Shown piece by piece: positions 17,419 to 26,522 of a stretch of DNA of 64,000 nt. The notes beneath the pieces were generated by a model that made no database searches, was not told where the DNA came from, and worked only from the letters and a program-made list of their open reading frames with translations. Positions within the stretch are counted from its first letter, which is position 1, and each line of letters begins with the position of its first letter. The DNA is from Nocardioides luteus. GTDB lineage: Bacteria > Actinomycetota > Actinomycetes > Propionibacteriales > Nocardioidaceae. The translations under genes and the position numbers were made by a program. Location of the stretch: positions 2,596,501 through 2,660,500 of the forward strand of contig NZ_JADOVJ010000001.1 in the NCBI RefSeq assembly GCF_015752315.1, given 5' to 3'.

Positions 17419-17979
17419 CTAGTCGTTCTCCACCAGGCGCCGGACGCTCTCGACGACGATCTCCCGGCACCGGGCGCGGCTCGGCCGGCGCACGAGCGCC
17501 AGCTCGGGGGTGTGGAGATGCCAGCTCATCGCGAGGGCGCGCACCTCGGTGAGCAGCTCGAGGGGGGAGTAGGCCGTCGTCAGCTTCCCCGCTCGTTGCG
17601 CCTCCTCGATCTTGGCGAGCTTCGCGTCGTTGGAGGCGACGATCGCGGGGAGCTTCCCGTCGGGTCGCTCGAGCTGATACCACGTCGTCAGCCGAAGGGT
17701 CGTGGGGAAGCGCTCGTAGAGGTCGAAGGAGCGCCCCGCATAACCGGGCAGGTCGGTGGCGTCGAACTCGACCTCGTCGACGAACGCGAGCACCCGGTGG
17801 GCGAAGACGGCGTCGAAGAGCTCGTCCTTGGTGCCGAAGTACTTGTAGATCAGCGCCTTGTTTGCCAGCGCCGCATCCGCGATCCGGTCGACGCGCGAGC
17901 CGGCGATGCCGTACGCCGCGAACTCGGCCTCGGCAGCGTCGAGGATGCGTGCGCGGGTCGCTTCGGAGTCTCTGGCCAT
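17419..17979 (-). CDS. TetR/AcrR family repressor
   Basis: A 186-residue regulator. The N-terminal HTH covers about residues 8-52, with IAGSRVDRIADAALANKALIYKYF as the helix pair and GTKDEL after it. The C-terminal domain begins TetR_C-like around FDAVFAHRV. ATG 17979. It is divergent from a DHA2 pump gene. The 99-bp space has two copies, in opposite orientation, of a 17-bp motif, one before each gene, so it likely represses both. Confidence 0.87.
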   Translation of the reverse strand: MARDSEATRARILDAAEAEFAAYGIAGSRVDRIADAALANKALIYKYFGTKDELFDAVFAHRVLAFVDEVEFDATDLPGYAGRSFDLYERFPTTLRLTTWYQLERPDGKLPAIVASNDAKLAKIEEAQRAGKLTTAYSPLELLTEVRALAMSWHLHTPELALVRRPSRARCREIVVESVRRLVEND

Positions 17980-17995
17980 GCACCCACCTTAAAGC

Positions 17996-18063
17996 AAGTA
18001 ACTAGTTAGTTGTCTTTTCTGGCGATCAGTGTTTCACTGAAGAAACCAACTCGTTAGTTACTT
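17996..18063. promoter_or_regulatory. Pair of TetR operators between tetR and the DHA2 pump
   Basis: AAGTAACTAGTTAGTTG (17996-18012) and CAACTCGTTAGTTACTT (18047-18063) are near reverse complements of each other. Each contains an AACTA/TAGTT dyad. The second ends 15 bp before the pump start codon. Confidence 0.75.
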
Positions 18064-18078
18064 AGGAATGGTGCAACC

Positions 18079-19518
18079 ATGTCTTCGACACCTCCGAGGG
18101 CCGCCCGACACCGGGCAGTCGTGCTCATGGTGATCCTCGGCTGCCAGCTGATGATGACCCTCGACGCCTCGATCGTGACCACAGCTCTCACCCACATCAA
18201 GACCGAGCTCGGATTCACCGACTCCTCGTTGTCCTGGATCCAGAACGCGTACGTCCTCACCTTCGGTGGCCTCCTGCTGCTCGGCGCCCGCGCCGGTGAC
18301 CTGCTCGGCCGGCGTCGCGTGTTCATCGCCGGCGCGGCGGTGTTCACGGCGGCCTCGCTGCTGGCGGGGATCGCGCCCTCGGCCGGCGTCCTCATCACGG
18401 CACGTGCGCTGCAGGGGCTGGCGTCGGCCTTCGCGATCCCGTCCACGTTGGCGCTCCTGATCACGAGCTTTCCCGAGCCCGAGGAGCGCACCCGGGCGAT
18501 CGCGATCTACAGCGCCGTCATCGGGGCCGGTGCGAGCGTCGGGATCATCGTCGGCGGTGTCTTCACCGAATACCTCTCCTGGCGCTGGGGCCTCCTGGTC
18601 AACGTCCCGATCGGGATCCTGATCCTCGCTCTCTCACCGCGCTTCCTGCCGGAGACCGAGCGTCGGCCCGGCCGCGTCGACATGCTCGGCGCGCTGACCG
18701 TCACGGTCGGCATGTCGGCACTCGTCTACGGGCTGGTCGAGGCCGCCGAGATCGGCTGGGCCAGCCCTCGCACCCTGCTCCCGCTGGCCGCGGCGGTGGT
18801 CCTGCTCGTCGGCTTCGTGCTCGTCGAGCAGCGGGCCGCCCAGCCGATCGTCCCGATCCGGCTCTTCCACAGCGTGCAGCGCTCCGGGGCGTACGTCGGC
18901 CGGATCCTGATCGTCGGCGCGATGTTCTCGACGTTCTACTTCCTCTCCCAATACCTGCAGAACGTCCTCGGTCTCAGCCCGCTCGCCACCGGGTTCGTCT
19001 ACATCCCGATGACCGGCATGTTCTTCGCCATGGTGTACGTCGTGCGCTGGGCCGCCCCGAGGGTCAGCAAGCCTGCGCTGCTGCTCACGTCCTTGGCCAC
19101 CGCGGCGATCGGCATGGCCTGGCTCAGCCGGATCGACAGCACCACCACCGTCGCCTGGATCCTGCCGCCGCTCCTGGTGCTGGGGATCGGCCAGGGCATC
19201 GCGATCATCCTCCTCACCGACTTCGGCATGGCCGAGGTCGACCCGGGCGACGCCGGCGCCGCCTCCGGTCTGGTCAACACCGCCCATCAGATCGGCGGGT
19301 CGATCGGGCTCGCGCTCCTCACCGTCGTGTACGGCGCCGCCGTGCACCACGACGCGACCCCGGACGCGGTCACCCAGGCCCATGGCTACGCGGTCGTCTT
19401 CGATGTCGCGACCGGGTTCTATGCGCTGGCCGTGGTCGTCGCCCTGGTCATCCTCGCCGCCGACCGCCGGCGGGCGCGCCGACCGGCCCCTTCGGTGCCG
19501 GTGGCGGCGGCCCGCTGA
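18079..19518 (+). CDS. DHA2-family MFS drug efflux transporter
   Basis: A 479-residue 14-helix antiporter. TLDASIVTTAL forms helix 1, GARAGDLLGRRR is motif A, and ARALQGLASAFAIP is motif B. VNTAHQIGGSIGLALL near the end is typical of the family. It is controlled by the divergent TetR repressor at 17419 through the operators at 17996-18063. The exported compound is unknown. Confidence 0.9.
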   Translation: MSSTPPRAARHRAVVLMVILGCQLMMTLDASIVTTALTHIKTELGFTDSSLSWIQNAYVLTFGGLLLLGARAGDLLGRRRVFIAGAAVFTAASLLAGIAPSAGVLITARALQGLASAFAIPSTLALLITSFPEPEERTRAIAIYSAVIGAGASVGIIVGGVFTEYLSWRWGLLVNVPIGILILALSPRFLPETERRPGRVDMLGALTVTVGMSALVYGLVEAAEIGWASPRTLLPLAAAVVLLVGFVLVEQRAAQPIVPIRLFHSVQRSGAYVGRILIVGAMFSTFYFLSQYLQNVLGLSPLATGFVYIPMTGMFFAMVYVVRWAAPRVSKPALLLTSLATAAIGMAWLSRIDSTTTVAWILPPLLVLGIGQGIAIILLTDFGMAEVDPGDAGAASGLVNTAHQIGGSIGLALLTVVYGAAVHHDATPDAVTQAHGYAVVFDVATGFYALAVVVALVILAADRRRARRPAPSVPVAAAR

Positions 19519-19525
19519 GCGGCCG

Positions 19526-20305
19526 TCACGGACGCACGGTCAGGCACTGCGTACTGACGCCGAAGGCGCCGTGCTCGTCATGGAGCACGGTGGTGGTCAC
19601 GCCGGCGCCTTCCGGGCCGAACGAGACGGTCGTGTCGAGCCCGAGCCAGCCGGCGGCCGGGGTCCGGAACAGGTGCGCGGTCAGGTCGAGGTTGGGGAAG
19701 CTGACGTCCTTCGGGTCGACCCGGACGGCGACGCCGTTGGTGATGTCGAGCAGCCCGGCGACCTGGGCGAGCCGGCTCACCTCCTCGCCTGCGACGAGCG
19801 GATGAGGCGTACGCACCCACGACTGCGCCCGTCCCGGGCCGAGGTCGCGGCGGCGCACCTCGACGGAGGCGATGAAGCCTCCGTCCCACAGCGAGGTCAT
19901 GTCCCAGGCGGGCACCACGTCCGGCGCGGGCATGGCCTCGTGATGGGTGCCGGAGAGCTCGCCGGTCGGATAGCCGGCGGTCAGCCAGGCTCGGAGCAGC
20001 ACGACGGGCCGGCCGCCGTGGCAGGCCCGCGCCTCGACGAGCTCGATCGTGCGGCCGGCACGGAGGACGGCGACCTCGACGTCGACCGCCTCGAGGGGGA
20101 TCGTGCCGAGGATGTCGTAGCTGATCCGGGTGATCTGGAGCCCGTCGTCGCGGCGGGCGTCGCGGTCCCGTTCGACCTCGTGCGCGAGCACGCCGAGCAG
20201 GGTGGCGATGTGCTGGGTGTCCAGGTCCCAGGCGCCGCCGACGTGCTCGGTCGGCGCGAACGTGTGCGGGCCGGTGCGGTGCCAATAGGCCATGCGGCGG
20301 CTCAC
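19526..20305 (-). CDS. TesB-like acyl-CoA thioesterase (double hotdog)
   Basis: A 259-residue protein of the 4HBT_3/TesB-like double hotdog group: [16 protein letters not shown] near the start, [14 protein letters not shown] for the first hotdog sheet, and [26 protein letters not shown] for the second. Such enzymes hydrolyse acyl-CoA or bind acyl chains. The GTG at 20305 overlaps the stop of the acyl-CoA ligase (GTGA) and is chosen on that ground; an ATG at 20293 is the alternative. Translational coupling to the ligase implies both act on one acyl-CoA pool. Confidence 0.78.
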   Translation of the reverse strand: MSRRMAYWHRTGPHTFAPTEHVGGAWDLDTQHIATLLGVLAHEVERDRDARRDDGLQITRISYDILGTIPLEAVDVEVAVLRAGRTIELVEARACHGGRPVVLLRAWLTAGYPTGELSGTHHEAMPAPDVVPAWDMTSLWDGGFIASVEVRRRDLGPGRAQSWVRTPHPLVAGEEVSRLAQVAGLLDITNGVAVRVDPKDVSFPNLDLTAHLFRTPAAGWLGLDTTVSFGPEGAGVTTTVLHDEHGAFGVSTQCLTVRP

Positions 20306-21930
20306 AGGCCAAGCAGAGCGACGCTCTGCTCACGCATGTCGATCTTGCGGACCTTGCCGGTCACCGTCATCGGGAACTCGTCGACGATGAGCACGTAGCG
20401 CGGCGACTTGTAGTGCGCGAGCTTGCCGTCGGCGAAGGCCCGGACCGCGGCGGCGTCCAGCGGCTCGGCGCCGGGACGCATCCGGATCCAGGCGCAGAGC
20501 TCCTCGCCGTACCGCTCGTCCGGCACGCCCACGACCTGGGCCTCGGCGATGTCGGGGTGGGTGAAGAGGAACTCCTCGATCTCGCGCGGATAGATGTTCT
20601 CGCCGCCGCGGATGACCATGTCCTTGATCCGGCCCACGACCACGCAGTAGCCGTCCTCGCGCATCACGGCCAGGTCGCCGGTGTGCATCCAGCCGTCGGC
20701 GTCGATCGCCTCGGCGGTCTTGGACTCGTCGTCCCAGTAGCCGAGCATCACCGAGTAGCCGCGGGTGCAGAACTCGCCGGCCGTGCCGCGGGGGACGACC
20801 TCGCCGGTGGCCGGGTCGACGATCTTGATCTCGACGTGCGGCGCGGCCCGGCCGATCGTCTCGGTGCGCCGCTCGAGGTCGTCGTCGGTGCGGGTCTGGC
20901 AGGAGACCGGCGAGGTCTCGGTCATCCCGTAGGCGATCGCGACCTCGCTCATGTGCATCTCGCTGACGCAGCGCTTCATGACCTCGATCGGGCACAGTGC
21001 ACCCGCCATGATCCCGGTACGCAGGGTCGAGAGGTCGAACGAGGCGAACTCCGGGTCGTCCTGCATCGCGATGAACATCGTCGGCACACCGTACAGCGCG
21101 GTGCACTTCTCGTCCTGGACCGTCTGCAGCGTCGTACGTGGGTCGAAACCGGGCCCCGGGATGACCATGGTCGCCCCGTGGGTGGTGGAGCCGAGGTTGG
21201 CCATCACCATGCCGAAGCAGTGGTAGAACGGCACCGGGATGCAGAGCCGGTCCTCCTCGGTGAAGTGGATCGTCTCGGTGACGAAGAAGCCGTTGTTGAG
21301 GATGTTGCGGTGCGACAGCGTCGCGCCCTTCGGGAAGCCCGTGGTCCCGGAGGTGTACTGGATGTTGATCGCGTCGTTCGGGTCGAGCGGGTAGTCGACA
21401 TGGTCGGCCAGCCGCTCGCCACGGCCGGCGGCGAGCAGCGCGTCCCACTCCGGCGTACCCAGGAAGACCGTCTTCTCGAGAGCGCCGCAGTCGCCCTCGA
21501 CCTCGCGGACGAGCGAGACGTAGTCGCTCGTCTTGAAGGCGGTCGCGCTGATCAGCAGCCGCACCCCGGACTGGTTGAGCGCGTAGGCGAGCTCGTGGGT
21601 GCGGTAGGCCGGGTTGATGTTGACCAGGATCGCGCCGATCTTCGCGGTGGCGAACTGGACCATCGTCCACTCGGCGCAGTTGGGAGCCCAGATGCCGACC
21701 CGGTCACCCTTGCCGATGCCCGCCTTGCGGAGGCCGACCGCGAGGGCGTCGACGTCGGCGTTCAGGGACGTGTAGGTCCAGCGCCGTCCGGTGGCGATCT
21801 CGACGAGCGCCTCACGGTCTCCGAAGCGGGCGACCGTGCGCTCGAAGTTGGCTCCGATCGTCTCCTCGAGCAGCGGGACGTCGATGTCGCCGCGAGCCGA
21901 CGAAGCGGTGAAGGAAGAGGTCTCGGTCAT
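20302..21930 (-). CDS. Fatty acyl-CoA ligase (AMP-forming)
   Basis: A 542-residue ACSF2/FadD-like ligase. The order is [14 protein letters not shown] phosphate loop (about residue 190), [40 protein letters not shown] hinge, and TGKVRK near the end carrying the catalytic Lys. It forms acyl-AMP then acyl-CoA from medium or long fatty acids. It starts at ATG 21930, downstream of the MHS permease gene with a 54-bp gap, and ends inside the start of a thioesterase gene. The LuxR-type gene divergent from this block may activate it. Confidence 0.9.
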   Translation of the reverse strand: MTETSSFTASSARGDIDVPLLEETIGANFERTVARFGDREALVEIATGRRWTYTSLNADVDALAVGLRKAGIGKGDRVGIWAPNCAEWTMVQFATAKIGAILVNINPAYRTHELAYALNQSGVRLLISATAFKTSDYVSLVREVEGDCGALEKTVFLGTPEWDALLAAGRGERLADHVDYPLDPNDAINIQYTSGTTGFPKGATLSHRNILNNGFFVTETIHFTEEDRLCIPVPFYHCFGMVMANLGSTTHGATMVIPGPGFDPRTTLQTVQDEKCTALYGVPTMFIAMQDDPEFASFDLSTLRTGIMAGALCPIEVMKRCVSEMHMSEVAIAYGMTETSPVSCQTRTDDDLERRTETIGRAAPHVEIKIVDPATGEVVPRGTAGEFCTRGYSVMLGYWDDESKTAEAIDADGWMHTGDLAVMREDGYCVVVGRIKDMVIRGGENIYPREIEEFLFTHPDIAEAQVVGVPDERYGEELCAWIRMRPGAEPLDAAAVRAFADGKLAHYKSPRYVLIVDEFPMTVTGKVRKIDMREQSVALLGL

Positions 21931-21961
21931 GCCACGAGCATGACCGAGACCGTGGCGACAT

Positions 21962-21983
21962 CCACACCCCCGAAAGAGGGTGG
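21962..21983 (-). terminator. Possible weak hairpin after the MHS permease gene
   Basis: CCACACCCC / GAGGGTGG surround a CGAAA loop directly after the permease stop. The stem is imperfect, so it may only attenuate transcription into the ligase. Confidence 0.35.
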
Positions 21984-21984
21984 T

Positions 21985-23301
21985 TCAGGCGGGCACCGGC
22001 TCCGCGTCGAGCTCCACGCGGCTGGTCTCCTTGGCGATCAGCAGGCAGACGACGCTCAGCAGCGCCAGAGCGGTCAGGAAGTACGCGATCCCGTCGGTGC
22101 CCCACCGGGACAGCAGGTCCTCGGCGATGACCAGCGGGACGGCCCCGCCGAGGATGCCGGCGATGTTGTAGCCCAGCCCGGCGCCGGTGTAGCGGTACTT
22201 GGCCTGGAACGTCTCGGGCAGGAACGCCGCGATCGGACCGTAGTTGAGGCCGAGCACGCACAGCAGCAGGCTGTTGCCGAGCGCGAAGCTCGCGAAGCTG
22301 CCCGGCTGCATGACACCGAATGCCAGTGGTCCGGCCACGATGCCGAAGGCGGCGCCGAGGAGCAGGACCGTGCGGCGTCCGAGCGTGTCGGAGAGCCAGG
22401 CGGAGAGGATGACGGTCAGGCTCATCGCGAACGCGGCGATGATGACCCCGAGCAGGGCCTGGGTCATGCTCAGGCCGAGGGTGCCGACCGCGTGCGCGAC
22501 CATGAAGCTCGCGCCCGTGTAGAAGGCTCCGAAGACGATCGCCATGATGCCGCCGCCGAGCAGCACCTGGCGCCACTGGTCCCGGATGCACCCGACGAAC
22601 GGCAGCGCGCTGCGGGTGCCGGCCGACTGCACCTTCTTGAACGAAGGAGTCTCGGCGATGTTGAGCCGGACCCAGAGGCCGACGCCGATCAGGACGGCGC
22701 TGGCCAGGAACGGGATCCGCCAGCCCCAGGCCGCGAAGGCGTCGGGGTCCATCAGCCGGAAGGTGGTCAGCATGGCGCCGGCGGCGATGATCAGGCCCAG
22801 GCTGGGACCGAGCTGCGGGAACATGCTGTAGCGCCCGCGCTGGCCGTGGGCGGCGTACTCCGTGGTGAGGAGGGCGGCGCCGGCCCACTCGCCACCGAGC
22901 GCGATGCCCTGCAGTGCCCGCAGCACCACCAGGATCACCACGGCGCTCTTGCCGATCGACTCCACGCTCGGGATGAGCCCGATCGCGAACGTCGAGGAGC
23001 CCATGATCAGCAGCGTCGTGATCAGCGTCGCCTTGCGGCCGATCCGGTCGCCGTAGTGGCCGAAGAGGATCGCGCCGAGCGGACGGAAGACGAACGCGAC
23101 GCCGAAGGTCGCGATCGACGCCAGGGTGCCCTCGGGCCCGCCCATGGACGGGAAGAAGATGGCGTTGAAGACGAGTGCTGCGGCGAGTCCGTAGATGAGG
23201 AAGTCGTAGAACTCGATGGTGGTGCCGGTCAGTGACGCCGTCGCGACGCGGCGCATGGTGCGCCCGTCGACCTCGGCTCGGCTAGCCGCGATTTGGGCCA
23301 T
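21985..23301 (-). CDS. MHS-family MFS metabolite:H+ symporter
   Basis: A 438-residue 12-helix major facilitator of the metabolite:H+ symporter family. Diagnostic pieces are ASLTGTTIEFYDFLIYG in helix 1, FRPLGAILFGHYGDRIGRK (motif A) and ALQGIALGGEWAGAALL. Relatives import shikimate, alpha-ketoglutarate, proline/betaine or aromatic acids. It lies first in a possible operon with the fatty acyl-CoA ligase and thioesterase, so it may import the acid they process. The ATG at 23301 is divergent from the LuxR regulator at 23437. Confidence 0.88.
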   Translation of the reverse strand: MAQIAASRAEVDGRTMRRVATASLTGTTIEFYDFLIYGLAAALVFNAIFFPSMGGPEGTLASIATFGVAFVFRPLGAILFGHYGDRIGRKATLITTLLIMGSSTFAIGLIPSVESIGKSAVVILVVLRALQGIALGGEWAGAALLTTEYAAHGQRGRYSMFPQLGPSLGLIIAAGAMLTTFRLMDPDAFAAWGWRIPFLASAVLIGVGLWVRLNIAETPSFKKVQSAGTRSALPFVGCIRDQWRQVLLGGGIMAIVFGAFYTGASFMVAHAVGTLGLSMTQALLGVIIAAFAMSLTVILSAWLSDTLGRRTVLLLGAAFGIVAGPLAFGVMQPGSFASFALGNSLLLCVLGLNYGPIAAFLPETFQAKYRYTGAGLGYNIAGILGGAVPLVIAEDLLSRWGTDGIAYFLTALALLSVVCLLIAKETSRVELDAEPVPA

Positions 23302-23436
23302 GATCGTGCCTCCTACTCGGATTGGTGAACCGAGTGTGGGACCGTCACCACCGCTCCGATACCCCCGGACGAGTGCCCTCGAAGGAGGGGGTGCGCCTCT
23401 TGTTGCCTGTGATGGTCGTCACTTACGCTCAACGTC

Positions 23437-24330
23437 ATGAGCACCCCCGCGATCGCCCCTGAGGCGCCGTACGACGGGTCCCGGATCGCCCAGACGCTGG
23501 CCTCGTTCCGGGCGGCGTCGGGGCTGGATCTCGCCTTCGGAGGTCCGGTCCGTCGCGACGGCACAGCCATCGACATCACCGCGACCTGTGGTGCGAAGGG
23601 CATCTCGCTGCGCGGTCTGCGGGTCGTCAACGGGGAGGGCCTGGGAGGGAAGACCCTGCAGACCCGTCAGCCCGGCTCCGTCGACCACTACTACACGGCG
23701 CGCGGGATCACCCACCTCTACGACACCGCCGTGGCCCAGGAGCAGATCCAGACCGTCGCCGCCCTGCCGATCATGGTCGATCGGAGCCCGCGGATGCTCA
23801 TCTACCTCGCCTCCCGTTCCCGGCTCGGACTCGGTGGCGTCTGGTTCGATGGGCTGCGTCCGCTGATCCGAACCCTCGAGCGCGAGATCCTGATCGACGA
23901 CGAGGTCCGCAACCGGCTCTCCCGGCTGGCCCCCGCGCCCGCTCACATCTCGAGCTCGGCCGAGGCCGCGGCCGCCGCCAAGCGCGACCTCGCCGAACGC
24001 CGGGAGATGGCCGCCGAGCTCACCGATCTGGCCGGTCAGGTGATGGACCCCGAGGTACGCAGCCGCCTGGAGGCCATGGTGCTGCGGCTCACCGCCGTGC
24101 CGGGGGAGAAGCGCCCGGCCCAGCTGGTCCCCGCCGTGCGCCTGGCCGCACGCGAGATCGATGTCCTGCGCCAGGTGGCGCTCGGCAACAGCAACCGCGA
24201 GGCCGCCGAGGCCCTCGGCATCGTCGAGAGCACCGTGAAGTCCTACCTCAAGAGCGCCACCCGCAAGCTCAACGCCAACAACCGCGTCCACGCGGTCCGG
24301 ATGGCGCGCGAGGCCGGCCTGATCGACTGA
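23437..24330 (+). CDS. GAF-domain LuxR-family regulator
   Basis: A 297-residue protein. Residues about 20-150 look like a GAF-type ligand domain (FRAASGLDLAFGG, YYTARGITHLYD, AALPIMVD), followed by an Ala-rich helical linker, and a C-terminal LuxR HTH (about 230-290): LAAREIDVLRQVALGNSNREAAEALGI with VESTVKSYLKS as the recognition helix. It is divergent from the permease/ligase/thioesterase genes. In characterised actinobacterial cases such GAF-LuxR proteins activate neighbouring acyl-CoA ligase genes, so that is the likely role. ATG 23437. Confidence 0.82.
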   Translation: MSTPAIAPEAPYDGSRIAQTLASFRAASGLDLAFGGPVRRDGTAIDITATCGAKGISLRGLRVVNGEGLGGKTLQTRQPGSVDHYYTARGITHLYDTAVAQEQIQTVAALPIMVDRSPRMLIYLASRSRLGLGGVWFDGLRPLIRTLEREILIDDEVRNRLSRLAPAPAHISSSAEAAAAAKRDLAERREMAAELTDLAGQVMDPEVRSRLEAMVLRLTAVPGEKRPAQLVPAVRLAAREIDVLRQVALGNSNREAAEALGIVESTVKSYLKSATRKLNANNRVHAVRMAREAGLID

Positions 24331-24334
24331 CCTC

Positions 24335-24901
24335 TCAGCGCAGCAGGGTTCGCATCGCGTCGCGCGCCTCGTCGTAGGCAGCCGCGCGCCCGCCCGCGGA
24401 AACCGACACGAGCATGCCCTCGTAGACCAGGTGGCAGGCCGTGCCGACGGCTTCGGGATCGCCGATGCCGGCCTCGGCGGCAAGGCGGACGAACAGCTCG
24501 CGAGCCTGGGCCTTGCCGGTGCGGACGACCTCGGCGCCGGGGTGGTCGGTGTTGCCGATCTCGGCATAGGCGTTGATGTAGGCACACCCGCGCAGACTGC
24601 CGGCGCGCCAGGCCTGCTCGGCGTCGATCACGGAGAGCACCCGCTCGGGTCCCTCGGCGGGATGGGTGGCGAGCCAGTCGGCGATGAAGGTGTGCCACAG
24701 CTCGCCGCGACGCGAGAGGTACGCGGCGACCAGCCCGTCCTTGGAACCGAAACGGTCGTAGACGGTCTTCTTCGTGGTCTCGGCCTCGAGCGCGATCAGG
24801 TCCACGCCGACCGCGCGGATGCCTCGCTCGTAGAAGAGGGCGGTGGCCACCTCGAGGATCCGGCGACCGGTGGGGGTGTCGGGGTTGGGCAGGCGCTTCA
24901 C
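24335..24901 (-). CDS. TetR/AcrR family repressor
   Basis: A 188-residue regulator beginning at GTG 24901. The HTH spans about residues 10-55, ending TKKTVYDRFGSKDGL. The C-terminal part (AEQAWRAGSLRGCAYINAYAE) is the TetR_C type in which a Cys is often conserved. It is divergent from an EamA-type exporter. The palindrome ATACC-TACC-GGTAT sits between them. It ends 4 bp from the LuxR stop (convergent). Confidence 0.87.
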   Translation of the reverse strand: MKRLPNPDTPTGRRILEVATALFYERGIRAVGVDLIALEAETTKKTVYDRFGSKDGLVAAYLSRRGELWHTFIADWLATHPAEGPERVLSVIDAEQAWRAGSLRGCAYINAYAEIGNTDHPGAEVVRTGKAQARELFVRLAAEAGIGDPEAVGTACHLVYEGMLVSVSAGGRAAAYDEARDAMRTLLR

Positions 24902-24933
24902 CGTGGATCTCCTTCGCTCAGGACACTGAAAGT

Positions 24934-24947
24934 ATACCTACCGGTAT
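24934..24947. promoter_or_regulatory. TetR operator between tetR and eamA-type gene
   Basis: ATACC (24934-24938) and GGTAT (24943-24947) form a dyad in the 61-bp divergent intergenic space. A further GGTA-type half site follows at about 24960. Confidence 0.6.
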
Positions 24948-24962
24948 GGTTACCTCGCTGGT

Positions 24963-25922
24963 ATGTCCCGAGTGCTGCTCACCCTGGCCCTGTTCGCTGC
25001 GCTCGTCGTGTCCTGGAGCTCCGGTTTCATCGGCGCCACGATGGCGGCGGCGACCGGTGCGCCGGCCGAGACCACGATGCTGTGGCGCTACCTGTTGACC
25101 GCGGCGCCGCTGGTCGCGATCGCGGTCGGCCGGAGGCGCCGCCTGAGCGCGACCTTCCTCTGGCGCGAAGGCCTGGTCGGTCTGCTGTCCCACGCGATCT
25201 ACATCTACGGGGCATACCAGGCGGCAGCGCACGGCGTGCCGACCGGTACGAACGCACTGGTCGCCTCCCTCCAGCCGCTGCTCGTCGCGGTGACGGTGAC
25301 GGTGCTGGCCGGGCGCATGCTGACGCCACGTACGCTGCTCGGGCTCGCGGCGGGCCTCATGGGCGTCACGCTCGTCGTCGGCACCGACCTCGGCGCCGGC
25401 GGCCAGGGGGCGGCGTACGGCCTGACGATGGCCAGTGTCGCGATGGTGGCGCTCTCGGCTGGAACCGTGCTCGGTGAGCGGTGGAGCACGGGCACGGACG
25501 TGCTGGACCGGCTCACCGTCCACGTCGTGGTCACCGTCGGTTTCATGTCCGCGATCGCGGTGCCGTCGGGGCGGTGGCAGCCACCTGCCGACCCGGCGTT
25601 CTGGAGGGTTCAGGCGTTCATCGTGCTGGTCGCCGTGATGGCGTACGTGCTCTATCTGATCGTGCTGCAGCGCCATGGGTCGGTCGCGGCCAGCGCCCTC
25701 CTCTACCTGACCCCGGGCGTCGCGGCCGCGTTGGCCTGGCCCGTCTTCGGTGAGATCCTGACGCCGATCGCGGTCGCAGGCTTCACGCTCAGCGCGGCCG
25801 GCGTGGTCGCGATCCTGGGGCCGGCTCGGCGAGGGCGCCACGCACCTCGCCGAGCGCTCCTGAGCGGTCATCGCTCCATGAGCGGACCGGTGACCGCCGA
25901 TGAGCACGGGTCGTCGATGTGA
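24963..25922 (+). CDS. EamA (DMT superfamily) transporter
   Basis: A 319-residue protein with about ten hydrophobic segments in two EamA repeats. FAALVVSWSSGFIGATMA at the start and PLLVAVTVTVLAGRMLTPRTLLGLAAGLMGVTLVVG in the first repeat are typical; the second repeat ends ALAWPVFGEILTPIAVAGF. Such proteins export amino acids, purines or small drugs. A hydrophilic tail of about 30 residues follows the last helix. It is controlled by the divergent TetR gene. Confidence 0.87.
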   Translation: MSRVLLTLALFAALVVSWSSGFIGATMAAATGAPAETTMLWRYLLTAAPLVAIAVGRRRRLSATFLWREGLVGLLSHAIYIYGAYQAAAHGVPTGTNALVASLQPLLVAVTVTVLAGRMLTPRTLLGLAAGLMGVTLVVGTDLGAGGQGAAYGLTMASVAMVALSAGTVLGERWSTGTDVLDRLTVHVVVTVGFMSAIAVPSGRWQPPADPAFWRVQAFIVLVAVMAYVLYLIVLQRHGSVAASALLYLTPGVAAALAWPVFGEILTPIAVAGFTLSAAGVVAILGPARRGRHAPRRALLSGHRSMSGPVTADEHGSSM

Positions 25923-25958
25923 TCCTGACCGCGGGACCGAGTCACGTACGCTCGCGGG

Positions 25959-26522
25959 GTGGCCATCATCGGAGTCATCGCCTGCGCCGCCGGCGGTGTG
26001 GAGCAGCTGTGCGACGAGCTGGTCACCCCGCTGGTGAACGCCGGCCATGACGTGCCGGTGACCCTGACCCCGACCGCGTTCTCCTGGCTCAGCGCGAACG
26101 GCGAAGCCGACCGGATCGAGGCGCTGACCGGCTTCCCTGTACGCGGCGAGAGCCGCCTCCCTTGGCAGCCGCGCACCCACCCGGCGCAGCTCGACGTCAT
26201 CATCGTCGCCCCCGCGACCTTCAACAGCACCGCGAAGATCGCGCTGGGCCTGGCCGACAACCAGGCCCTCACGGTCGTCACCGAGAGCCTCACGACCGTC
26301 CCCGTCGTGCTCTTCCCGCTCATCAACGCCGCCCACGCCGAGCACCCCGCCTGGGCCTCCCACATGGCCGCCCTCCGCGCCGCCGGCGTACACCTCATCG
26401 AGGGCCACGACCTCTGGCCCCTCTACCCACCCCGCCAGATGCCACCGGACCAGAGACTGCCGTGGAGGGCGATCCTCGACGCCACCGAGCGGGGGCTCAG
26501 AGCAGACGAACCGCGCGGGTGA
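25959..26522 (+). CDS. Flavoprotein-domain protein (PPC decarboxylase-like)
   Basis: A 187-residue protein of the flavoprotein (phosphopantothenoylcysteine decarboxylase-like) fold, which binds FMN. It has the ACAAGGVEQ start of the fold, a central VIIVAPATFNSTAKIALGLADN (the PASANT-like region) and VVLFPLIN. It is not CoaC itself: CoaBC is normally fused and longer, and no CoaB domain follows. GTG 25959 is used. Its last 26 bp overlap the end of the convergent DUF3841 gene. Substrate unknown. Confidence 0.7.
   Translation: MAIIGVIACAAGGVEQLCDELVTPLVNAGHDVPVTLTPTAFSWLSANGEADRIEALTGFPVRGESRLPWQPRTHPAQLDVIIVAPATFNSTAKIALGLADNQALTVVTESLTTVPVVLFPLINAAHAEHPAWASHMAALRAAGVHLIEGHDLWPLYPPRQMPPDQRLPWRAILDATERGLRADEPRG

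Noticed and set aside
20413..23235. A 940-codon plus-strand open frame
   Set aside because: It covers the antisense of the ligase and MHS permease genes, has highly biased residues and no recognisable fold.
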